NCBI GenBank assembly: GCA_003161815.1
Contig: PMNN01000154.1
Coordinates: 2,065 to 7,065, forward strand
Reading direction: 5' to 3'
From: Methanobacterium sp.
Lineage (GTDB): Archaea > Methanobacteriota > Methanobacteria > Methanobacteriales > Methanobacteriaceae
DNA length: 5,001 nt
Positions 1 through 5,001 of the stretch are shown piece after piece. Positions within the stretch are counted from its first letter, which is position 1. The number at the start of each line of letters is the position of its first letter. Under the pieces are notes generated by a model. It was given only the letters and a program-made list of their open reading frames with translations. It was not told the origin of the DNA and ran no database searches. Made by a program: the position numbers and the translations under genes.

Positions 1-1960
1 ATAAAGATACATTGAAAGGATCCATACCATCGATAGATAAATTAATAGGTACTAAGTTCTCTTCCATGTCTTTTATAATAATGGGCCAGGAAAAGTCATA
101 TTCTTCAAATCCTTCCTTTAATCCAACTTTAATCATATCCCCCAAAACTTTTCCAGATTCAATTTCAGTTTGACTGGTAATAACCATATCATCTTCAATA
201 TAATTCTTATAGAAATTTATAAAATTTGGGTGCTCGACGATACTTAAAATATCCAAATAACTTATCGGTTCTTCTTTTTTATGCAATAATCTTTCCCTAT
301 TTTCAATTTTTATATCTTCAAATTCTTTTTCTCTCCACATTAACCTTAAGCCACGACCTATTGTCTGCTCTAAAAGAATTGGAGATTCAGTTGACCTTAA
401 TGGAACAATTACGCAAATATTATTTACATCAAAACCTTCTCTTAGCATTAAAACAGAAATTATGACTTTAGGACTTTCATGCATATCAATATTGAATAGT
501 TTTTGCTTAATATTTATCCATTCTGTTTCTGGTACTTCATTTTGGCGATTTGAATGTATCTCCAAAACATCCTCATCAGATAAACCTTCTGATTTTGTTA
601 AAAAATTAAAAACAAATGGCGCCACTTGTGTATCCTCACATACAATCAAAAGTTTTGGATGTTTATTTTCTCCTAATTTAATAAATTCATCTTCTAAAAT
701 TTTAAGTTTCTTTAAACCTGCTCTTAACATAACTTTTTGACCTTCAGAAAGTCCAACTACTTTTCTCCCTTCTCTAATAGCTTTAAAGTCTAAATTTATG
801 GAGGCTACTTCTTTTCTCCTGTCTAATGCTATAGTTTTAACTAAACCCTGCCATATTGCACTTTTTAAATCAAAATCAATAATAATATGAGGGAAGAAAT
901 TGTTAGGTTTATTTTTTCCACCTGTAGGAGTGTAAGGAGTAGCTGAGAAATCTATCTGTATAACTTTCTCTTTTTTAGTTTCTGAAATTTTATTAAGGCT
1001 TTTTTGCCATTCAACTTCAAATAAATCGCCTTTCTTTTTATTTTCATGTATGTGGTGAGCTTCATCATTAAAAACAACTAAATCTGGAAGACTCGAGAGA
1101 AATTCAAGTGCTTGCCCTTTTAAGAATTGATTATCTAAAGAATCTAATACATTACCTTGTCTTACTCCAGGTGATATTGGGAGAACTCTTTCTGAAACAG
1201 CTTTAGGATTTTCTAAAGGATCATAAATCTCCTCTTCATTCTCTTCTGCGCCAGATAATAAGTGCCAGTTAGTTATGGCAATAAGACCTTCACCAGTTAC
1301 TTTATTTCCAATTTCTTCTTTTCGAGCTACACAAGATTGTATAAATCCAAATATATTTTCTTTGTAAGCAGGAGGAACAAATAATTTTTCGAATTTTTTA
1401 AAGTCAGAATCCTTAAAGTCTCTGCTCCCATCCTCTTTCTCTTTTCCTAAAAACGCGTCCAATAATCTTTGATAAACAATTAAACCTGGTGCAACAAGTA
1501 AAAAATTCTTTGAATATCTTCCAGAAGATTTAATTTCTAGCTTATTATTTAAGAACTGCCAAATCAATAACGCATGCAATACCCATGTCTTTCCAGTTCC
1601 TGTTGCCATCTTAATTGCATATTTAGGATGCTTATACTTATCACGATCTAGATCAACTAAATCCATTTCTTGGAGAAGTTCTGGATAAGTAGAAAGATAC
1701 ATATCTTTAACGCCCTGAACTTTAAGTACCTCATGAAGATAAATTGTATTTAATATAGCTTGCTTTTGACCCGAATGGAAATTAATTTCCCTTATATAGC
1801 AAAATACTTCATTAAACCAGAAATGAAGCAAATCTTTGGTCACTGGTGAAACTTCTTCAATCATACTTCCATCTCCCCATGCCTTATTTACCATTTCTGA
1901 AAGACTTTTAGCAAATTTAAGGGGAGTTTTACCAGTTCCTTTGATCTTATTAAGAGCCAT
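1..1960 (-). CDS. res: Type III restriction Res-like DEAD/DEAH helicase (partial, C-terminus off left edge)
   Basis: This is an SF2 helicase/ATPase, probably the DNA-translocating restriction subunit that works with the methyltransferase encoded just upstream. I translated it from the ATG at 1960 and the frame stays open for 653 codons to the window edge. Motifs seen in order: a Q-like motif FHSGQKQAI (about residues 61-69), Walker A MATGTGKT (118-125, catalytic K124), NWHLL as a possible motif Ib, Walker B/DEAH (D299-H302), SATP (339-342), REGFDV as motif V (507-512) and QTIGRGLR as motif VI (532-539). Both RecA-like lobes are therefore present and look catalytically intact. The start is supported by GGAGGT six bases upstream, inside the end of mod, and by a one-base TAATG overlap, so translation is probably coupled. 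Family members usually end in a PD-(D/E)XK nuclease domain; that part is not visible, so cleavage activity is inferred. Alternative: a helicase from a related defence system without a nuclease. Confidence 0.88.
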   Translation of the reverse strand, partial: MALNKIKGTGKTPLKFAKSLSEMVNKAWGDGSMIEEVSPVTKDLLHFWFNEVFCYIREINFHSGQKQAILNTIYLHEVLKVQGVKDMYLSTYPELLQEMDLVDLDRDKYKHPKYAIKMATGTGKTWVLHALLIWQFLNNKLEIKSSGRYSKNFLLVAPGLIVYQRLLDAFLGKEKEDGSRDFKDSDFKKFEKLFVPPAYKENIFGFIQSCVARKEEIGNKVTGEGLIAITNWHLLSGAEENEEEIYDPLENPKAVSERVLPISPGVRQGNVLDSLDNQFLKGQALEFLSSLPDLVVFNDEAHHIHENKKKGDLFEVEWQKSLNKISETKKEKVIQIDFSATPYTPTGGKNKPNNFFPHIIIDFDLKSAIWQGLVKTIALDRRKEVASINLDFKAIREGRKVVGLSEGQKVMLRAGLKKLKILEDEFIKLGENKHPKLLIVCEDTQVAPFVFNFLTKSEGLSDEDVLEIHSNRQNEVPETEWINIKQKLFNIDMHESPKVIISVLMLREGFDVNNICVIVPLRSTESPILLEQTIGRGLRLMWREKEFEDIKIENRERLLHKKEEPISYLDILSIVEHPNFINFYKNYIEDDMVITSQTEIESGKVLGDMIKVGLKEGFEEYDFSWPIIIKDMEENLVPINLSIDGMDPFNVSL

Positions 1961-3858
1961 TATTTAACCTCCATTACAGTAGCACTTTCAAAGCCAAATA
2001 CATCTACTGCTTTAACACATATCTTTCGTGAAGTAGCCTGTTTTGGAAGTATAAGTTCTGCTTTTTTAATAACTCTATATGGATCATTATCATTTTCGAT
2101 ATTTTGTCTGTAATCCTGCCATTTGCTACGGAAAACTTCTTCATCATAATCTGGATCGATACTCCAATATTCAATTAGAGCTAAGGGATCATGAGCCCTA
2201 ATTTCATCCAATTTTGCTTTATTTTTATCATCTAGTGGAAGAGCATCTGGAGATAATAGAATATAATTATCTAACTCTACAGTTACTTTATCATGACTAG
2301 AATCATATTCTTGCTTTTTAATTGGCTTAATGGTAAGGTATTGTAAGGAAGAAAATCTTAACTTTCCATTTTTAATTAATTCAGCATACTTCTTCTTGTT
2401 TTTTAGTTGATCCAAGAGATCTGGAGGTATAACCAAAACTTCAAGATTAGGATCATTGAGATTAGTAATAATCTGGCCAATATCAGAAACAAAATTCCAT
2501 CCTAAGAGAATTACTTTTTTCCAACCACCCATAAATGTATTTCTGAGCTCTTGAGCTCTTCGAATAGTATTATAACCGGTCATTTTTCTTGGTGAATCTA
2601 CATAAACTAATGTTTTAGATTCTTTGATATATCCGAGATTATTTTGTATTCCATCCTGTTGTGGGAAAGGTAATGCTTTGTAAAGATTAATTACGACATG
2701 TGATAGATCTCTAATTGTTCTAAATTCTGATTTTTCAAATTGTTCTTTCTGATAGTCGCCTATCGATTGAAATAAAAATGGGCTGGAATCCAAATCTATC
2801 ATGCGTTTTCTAGAAATCATGCAAGCAGGTTTTCCTAAATCACCCATAATCCATTTCCTGCCCAATTTTTCTGCAACTGCCCCAGTAGTACCTGAACCTG
2901 CAAAAAAATCCGCTACTAAACCACCTGGCGGACATGATGCTTCAATGATTCTCCTAAGCAATTCTTTAGGTTTTTGAGTATCATAATTGAGGAATTCTTT
3001 ACTACGAGTTTTGGTTACGGAGGATTGGCCAATGGACCATACATCATCACAATACTTGTCAGTGTATAAATCATAAATTAAATTTCCATCTTTATCCCTT
3101 GCTGCTACTACTTTACCCTTATCTTTATCCCATATTCTGCGATCGCGTTTCTTCGGTTTGTCTAGTGGGATCTTAACCCTATTAAAATAATAATCTGGAC
3201 CTTTCCTATAAAATAAAATGTTATTATGATTCACAGGAAATCCTTTTACATTTCCTTGAAAGTTATCAGGATAATGCCAAATAAGTTCATTCCTAAAATT
3301 GTCTTTTCCAAAAATTTCATCCATTATAATCTTTAGATAATGTCCTACATGCCAATCTATATGTACATAAATAGATCCTTGTTCTGAGAGTAGTTCACGC
3401 ATCAAAATTAACCTTGGAATCATCATTTTAAGATAACTAACTGTTCCATCTTTCCAAGTGTCAGAATAAGCAAATTGCTCAATTATAGTAGGTTTTTGAT
3501 CTATATTTATATTGGGTAGTTCAACTTTAGTTCTATAATCTGCCTTTGAATCGAAAGGTGGATCAATATAAATTAAATCAATCTTACCACGCATTGATGA
3601 AATATTGCTATCTCCGGCAAGCAATGCTTGCATCGATAACAAATTATCGCCATATATTAATCTGTTGAAAAACACTTTCTTTCCAATTTCTTTTATATGC
3701 CCTTTAAATAATCCTGAATTATCTTTTGAGGGTAAAACCAATTCATTTGTCTGTAAAGTTATCCTATTATTTTTTGAAAGCCCATCGAGTGTTTTTTCAG
3801 CTTCTTTTTTTCCTTGATTTAAAATTTTAATTAAATTTTCGAGTAAAGACTCAGCCAT
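1960..3858 (-). CDS. mod: Type III Mod-like site-specific DNA methyltransferase (probably N6-adenine)
   Basis: This complete 632-aa protein transfers a methyl group from S-adenosylmethionine to DNA, most likely to adenine N6, and so protects host DNA from the partner Res. The catalytic motif IV, DPPF (residues 99-102, within DLIYIDPPFDSKADY), precedes the SAM-binding motif I, DFFAGSGTT (317-325). That order defines the beta class, to which type III Mod subunits belong. A KPKELLRRII stretch (296-305) fits motif X, and D340 in IMGD fits motif II. Residues of about 195-285 lie where the target-recognition region is expected. The C-terminal third (about 360-632) has no catalytic motif; it ends in a VDVFGFESATVMEV-like segment that I recall from relatives, perhaps for Mod-Mod or Mod-Res contacts. 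AGGGGA lies six bases before the ATG. The gene is first in a mod-res operon. Motif IV has F instead of the commoner Y, which is tolerated in the class. N4-cytosine specificity is less likely but not excluded. Confidence 0.92.
   Translation of the reverse strand: MAESLLENLIKILNQGKKEAEKTLDGLSKNNRITLQTNELVLPSKDNSGLFKGHIKEIGKKVFFNRLIYGDNLLSMQALLAGDSNISSMRGKIDLIYIDPPFDSKADYRTKVELPNINIDQKPTIIEQFAYSDTWKDGTVSYLKMMIPRLILMRELLSEQGSIYVHIDWHVGHYLKIIMDEIFGKDNFRNELIWHYPDNFQGNVKGFPVNHNNILFYRKGPDYYFNRVKIPLDKPKKRDRRIWDKDKGKVVAARDKDGNLIYDLYTDKYCDDVWSIGQSSVTKTRSKEFLNYDTQKPKELLRRIIEASCPPGGLVADFFAGSGTTGAVAEKLGRKWIMGDLGKPACMISRKRMIDLDSSPFLFQSIGDYQKEQFEKSEFRTIRDLSHVVINLYKALPFPQQDGIQNNLGYIKESKTLVYVDSPRKMTGYNTIRRAQELRNTFMGGWKKVILLGWNFVSDIGQIITNLNDPNLEVLVIPPDLLDQLKNKKKYAELIKNGKLRFSSLQYLTIKPIKKQEYDSSHDKVTVELDNYILLSPDALPLDDKNKAKLDEIRAHDPLALIEYWSIDPDYDEEVFRSKWQDYRQNIENDNDPYRVIKKAELILPKQATSRKICVKAVDVFGFESATVMEVK
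1965..1973 (-). promoter_or_regulatory. Ribosome-binding site of res inside the mod 3' end
   Basis: On the minus strand, GGAGGT is embedded in the last codons of mod (…ATG GAG GTT AAA TAA) and is followed by six bases and the res ATG. The mod stop and the res start share one base in TAATG. This fixes the res start and suggests that ribosomes finishing mod re-initiate on res, keeping Res production tied to Mod production. Confidence 0.8.
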
Positions 3859-3864
3859 ATTATT

Positions 3865-3870
3865 TCCCCT
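3865..3870 (-). promoter_or_regulatory. Ribosome-binding site of mod
   Basis: The minus strand reads AGGGGA, then six bases (AATAAT), then the ATG at 3858. It is a good Shine-Dalgarno match at normal spacing and supports the chosen mod start over internal ATGs. Confidence 0.75.
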
Positions 3871-3877
3871 AGAAGAA

Positions 3878-3906
3878 TTGATATTATACTATTTTTATAA
3901 TATTAT
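3878..3906 (+). promoter_or_regulatory. Candidate promoter of the DUF365-like gene
   Basis: TTGATA (3878-3883, five of six to TTGACA) is followed after exactly 17 bp by TATTAT (3901-3906, five of six to TATAAT), giving a predicted leader of roughly 35 bases. An alternative -10 is TATAAT at 3896-3901, and in an archaeal host TTTATAAT (3894-3901) could be the TATA box. The element overlaps the candidate promoter for mod on the other strand, so both promoters probably cannot be occupied together. Confidence 0.45.
3881..3903. repeat. Perfect 8-bp inverted repeat in the divergent promoter region
   Basis: The left arm ATATTATA (3881-3888) and the right arm TATAATAT (3896-3903) are exact reverse complements separated by seven bases (CTATTTT). 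Arm centres lie about 15 bp apart, wider than one helical turn. The arms contain TATAAT on the minus and plus strands respectively, so the symmetry may simply reflect two opposed promoter boxes. It could also be a binding site for a dimeric regulator. The composition is purely A/T, which raises the chance of coincidence. Confidence 0.5.
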
Positions 3907-3911
3907 TAACA
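3883..3911 (-). promoter_or_regulatory. Candidate promoter of the mod-res operon
   Basis: On the minus strand a perfect TATAAT hexamer (3888-3883) lies 24 bases before the mod start. At 17-bp spacing the upstream hexamer is TGTTAA (3911-3906), a poor -35 match, so a bacterial reading would need an activator or would give a weak promoter. If the host is an archaeon, the AT-rich TTATAAAAAT around 3901-3892 could serve as a TATA box, with a start site roughly 25 bases downstream and a very short leader. The sequence alone does not decide between these readings. Confidence 0.4.
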
Positions 3912-3936
3912 TATCTATGTAAAAATTAATTAAAAT

Positions 3937-3943
3937 GGGAGGA
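3937..3943 (+). promoter_or_regulatory. Ribosome-binding site of the DUF365-like gene
   Basis: GGGAGGA lies five bases before the ATG at 3949. It is a strong Shine-Dalgarno site that settles the start of the small protein and argues the frame is translated. Confidence 0.8.
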
Positions 3944-3948
3944 ATATT

Positions 3949-4356
3949 ATGAAAATATTTGGAGTTTCCCATCCAATACCTACTGAATATGCTGAGAGGA
4001 TATATAAAAACGATAAAAAAGTATTTGTAGGAAAAAGATGCTTGTGCAAAGTATCCAAAGGAGATAAGTTCATAATTTATGAGTCTCAAGGAGAAAAAGC
4101 TTATACAGGATGGGCAGATATAAAATTTATTGGTCGAATGAATCCAAACTCAATTTCCAGAAAGTATGGTACTGAATTGATGTTAACAAAGTTAGAATTG
4201 GATGAATACTCCAAAGGTAGGAAAGAAATGTTTGTGATTGTGTTTGAAAACTTTGAAAAATTCTCTAAACCAGTCAGACCAAAAAGATTTGTCACTGTCG
4301 CAGGTAAATACATCTATGAAGATGAATTTGAGGCTATAAAGAAAAAAAAGATTTAA
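3949..4356 (+). CDS. DUF365-like small protein (PUA-like fold, tentative)
   Basis: This is a complete 135-aa, basic, soluble-looking protein with no signal peptide or membrane segment. I recognise it, from memory of the family pattern only, as DUF365-like: an N-terminal GVSHPIPTEYAERIY, then VFVGKR, DKFIIYES (about residues 39-46), an aromatic-rich YTGWADIKFI (52-61), KYGTELMLTK (72-81), and a C-terminal KPVRPKRFVTVAGKYI (107-122). DUF365 is described mainly from archaea and has no established function. The pattern of short strands with a G-D-K-F-I-IY turn resembles PUA-like domains (ASCH, EVE), some of which bind modified nucleic acid; that link is inference. The gene is divergent from mod, sharing a 90-bp control region, and lies upstream of a DUF262 gene on the same strand. 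It has a strong ribosome-binding site. The last codons contain an A8 run encoding KKKK. Gene reality is near certain; the family call is moderate. Confidence 0.75.
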   Translation: MKIFGVSHPIPTEYAERIYKNDKKVFVGKRCLCKVSKGDKFIIYESQGEKAYTGWADIKFIGRMNPNSISRKYGTELMLTKLELDEYSKGRKEMFVIVFENFEKFSKPVRPKRFVTVAGKYIYEDEFEAIKKKKI

Positions 4357-4389
4357 AATTAAGTTAATTCTTTGAAATCGATTAGTAAA

Positions 4390-4420
4390 TGCTTTAAGGG
4401 TGAACTTAACGCTCGAAGCA
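4390..4420. repeat. Nested inverted repeat, possible structured RNA element
   Basis: TGCTT (4390-4394) pairs with AAGCA (4416-4420). Directly inside, TAAG (4395-4398) pairs with CTTA (4405-4408) around the six-base loop GGTGAA. The 3' side carries a seven-base bulge, ACGCTCG (4409-4415). This gives nine pairs in a bulged hairpin, about 35 bases after the upstream stop. No T-run follows immediately, so a bacterial intrinsic terminator is not supported. It may be part of a leader, a small RNA or chance. Confidence 0.3.
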
Positions 4421-4582
4421 ATAGACTTGGAAAACCAACTATTTTATTTAGAAATTATAAACGAATTTTAATAGTTTTTACAATATACCACAGGAATTAT
4501 TGCTTTGAAAGTCATTATTTGGAGAGTTCCAATTAAACATCAAAGATTCATTGAGAAAATGTTTTTGTTTAAATTTTAAATA

Positions 4583-4588
4583 GAGGGA
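4583..4588 (+). promoter_or_regulatory. Ribosome-binding site of the DUF262 gene
   Basis: GAGGGA lies four bases before the ATG at 4593. It is a weaker match than those of the other genes and the spacing is short, but it coincides with the start of the conserved N-terminal domain and supports this ATG. Confidence 0.55.
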
Positions 4589-4592
4589 TTTA

Positions 4593-5001
4593 ATGAAGAA
4601 AAAGGGTGTTGTTTTTAATAATACTAATTATCCACTTTCTAATTTAATTGAAATGGTCGATGCAGGAACGATAGCTTTACCGGATATTCAAAGACCTTTT
4701 GTGTGGCAAACTATAAAAGTTAGGGATTTAATGGATTCTTTGTATAAAGGTCTTCCAGCAGGTTTAGTAATTTTATGGAATATTTCAAAACCGGGAGAGT
4801 TTAAGCCAATTGGAATTAACAAGCCCACAACTCCTAATCTTCTAGTTATTGATGGTCAACAAAGATTAACTTCTCTTTTTTCGGTTATAAAAGGTAAAAG
4901 TATTATAGATAAAAATTTTAATCAAACTAAACTCAGAATTGCATTTAATCCATTAGAAGAAAGATTTGAGGTTTCTAATCCGGCTATTGAAAAAGATGTA
5001 G
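4593..5001 (+). CDS. DUF262 domain protein, GmrSD-like restriction component (partial, runs off right edge)
   Basis: The first 136 residues are visible and open to the window end. They match the N-terminal DUF262 (ParB-like) domain: YPLSNLIEMVDAGTIALPDIQR (about 13-34) contains the signature DIQRPFVW (31-38), followed by VRDLMDSLYKGLPAGLVILW (43-62) and the nucleotide-hydrolysis motif IDGQQRLTSL (86-95, D87-R91). In the GmrSD family this domain (GmrS) uses nucleotide hydrolysis to drive a DUF1524 HNH nuclease (GmrD) that attacks DNA with modified bases; related DUF262 proteins act in BREX- and Ssp-type defence. Whether this protein carries an HNH domain cannot be seen here. It lies downstream of the DUF365-like gene on the same strand but across a 236-bp gap, so it probably has its own promoter. 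Its neighbourhood with a type III-like pair supports a defence role. The family call is firm; the substrate is unknown. Confidence 0.85.
   Translation, partial: MKKKGVVFNNTNYPLSNLIEMVDAGTIALPDIQRPFVWQTIKVRDLMDSLYKGLPAGLVILWNISKPGEFKPIGINKPTTPNLLVIDGQQRLTSLFSVIKGKSIIDKNFNQTKLRIAFNPLEERFEVSNPAIEKDV

Larger units (their letters stand above)
4357..4592. other. 236-bp intergenic gap with possible RNA hairpins
   Basis: No gene with a start, ribosome-binding site and sensible length is visible on either strand. The gap holds a nested inverted repeat at 4390-4420 (listed separately), a tight TTGG-AAAA-CCAA hairpin at 4427-4438, and very AT-rich DNA from about 4440. The T-rich stretch at 4466-4480 could end upstream transcripts in an archaeal host. 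Possible promoter boxes for the downstream gene are weak: AATTATAA near 4453-4460, ACAATATA at 4480-4487, and TTGAGA at 4551-4556 with no good partner hexamer. No tRNA-like T-arm or C/D-box motif was found. Confidence 0.5.

Noticed and set aside
226..740. Two overlapping plus-strand open frames of 79 and 92 codons
   Set aside because: They lie antisense within the helicase, which carries conserved motifs on the minus strand across the same bases. They have no convincing ribosome-binding site and no recognisable protein pattern.
3805..3811. A7 homopolymer near the start of mod as a phase-variation switch
   Set aside because: Type III mod genes can be phase variable, but through longer simple repeats. 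A seven-base A run is ordinary in DNA this AT-rich.
3605..3817. Plus-strand open frame of 70 codons
   Set aside because: It is antisense to the start of the methyltransferase coding region, with low-complexity content and no family resemblance.
3935..3952. Five-codon upstream open frame whose TGA overlaps the ATG at 3949
   Set aside because: Its ATG overlaps the downstream gene's own ribosome-binding site and has none upstream of it, so translation is doubtful.
3895..4313. Two minus-strand open frames opposite the small plus-strand gene
   Set aside because: The plus strand has the strong ribosome-binding site and a recognisable family pattern; the minus-strand translations look like mirror noise.
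4342..4349. A8 run at the end of the DUF365-like gene as a slippage site
   Set aside because: Slippage would change only the last few residues, so a regulatory role is unlikely.
4380..4440. Possible tRNA or C/D-box RNA around the nested hairpin
   Set aside because: No T-arm consensus, no cloverleaf stems and no RTGATGA/CTGA box pair could be found.
4477..4581. Short plus-strand open stretch (about 35 codons) ahead of the DUF262 gene
   Set aside because: It has no ATG near its beginning, no ribosome-binding site and no recognisable similarity; an AT-rich gap yields such stretches by chance.
1..5001. CRISPR array, insertion sequence or attachment site
   Set aside because: No regularly spaced repeats, transposase or integrase motifs, or terminal inverted repeats with target duplications were seen.

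Overview
The window is AT-rich and holds four genes in two divergent pairs, with a short shared promoter region at about 3859-3948. All four fit a defence or restriction island. The source is probably an AT-rich prokaryote. An archaeon, possibly a methanogen, is my leading guess, because the 135-aa protein at 3949-4356 looks like DUF365, a family known mainly from archaea. A low-GC bacterium is not excluded. All four genes have recognisable Shine-Dalgarno sites, but promoter elements in the shared region can be read as either bacterial or archaeal. Nothing else in the window identifies the organism.

Leftward arm (minus strand, 3858 to 1): a complete 632-aa beta-class DNA methyltransferase resembling type III Mod subunits is followed by an SF2 helicase/ATPase resembling type III Res. 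The helicase runs off the left edge with 653 residues visible and no frameshift. The two genes overlap by one base (TAATG), and the Res ribosome-binding site lies in the last codons of mod. This mod-then-res order is the classical type III restriction-modification layout. The C-terminal nuclease domain expected in Res lies outside the window.

Shared promoter region (3859-3948): 90 bp separate the mod start from the rightward gene. It holds a perfect 8-bp inverted repeat (3881-3888 and 3896-3903) that forms two opposed TATAAT-like hexamers. Promoter-like elements for the two directions interleave, so transcription of mod-res and of the DUF365-like gene may be mutually dependent.

Rightward arm (plus strand): the small DUF365-like (PUA-like fold, tentative) gene at 3949-4356 is followed by a 236-bp gap with a possible structured hairpin but no gene I can support. 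A DUF262-family gene then starts at 4593 and runs off the right edge. Its DIQRPFVW and DGQQR motifs are those of the ParB-like DUF262 domain found in GmrSD-type type IV restriction enzymes and related defence proteins.

Taken together, a self-modifying restriction system sits beside a possible modification-dependent restriction protein. A small, possibly nucleic-acid-reading protein lies between them and shares control DNA with the methyltransferase. The individual families are known. The least described element is the DUF365-like gene in this position.
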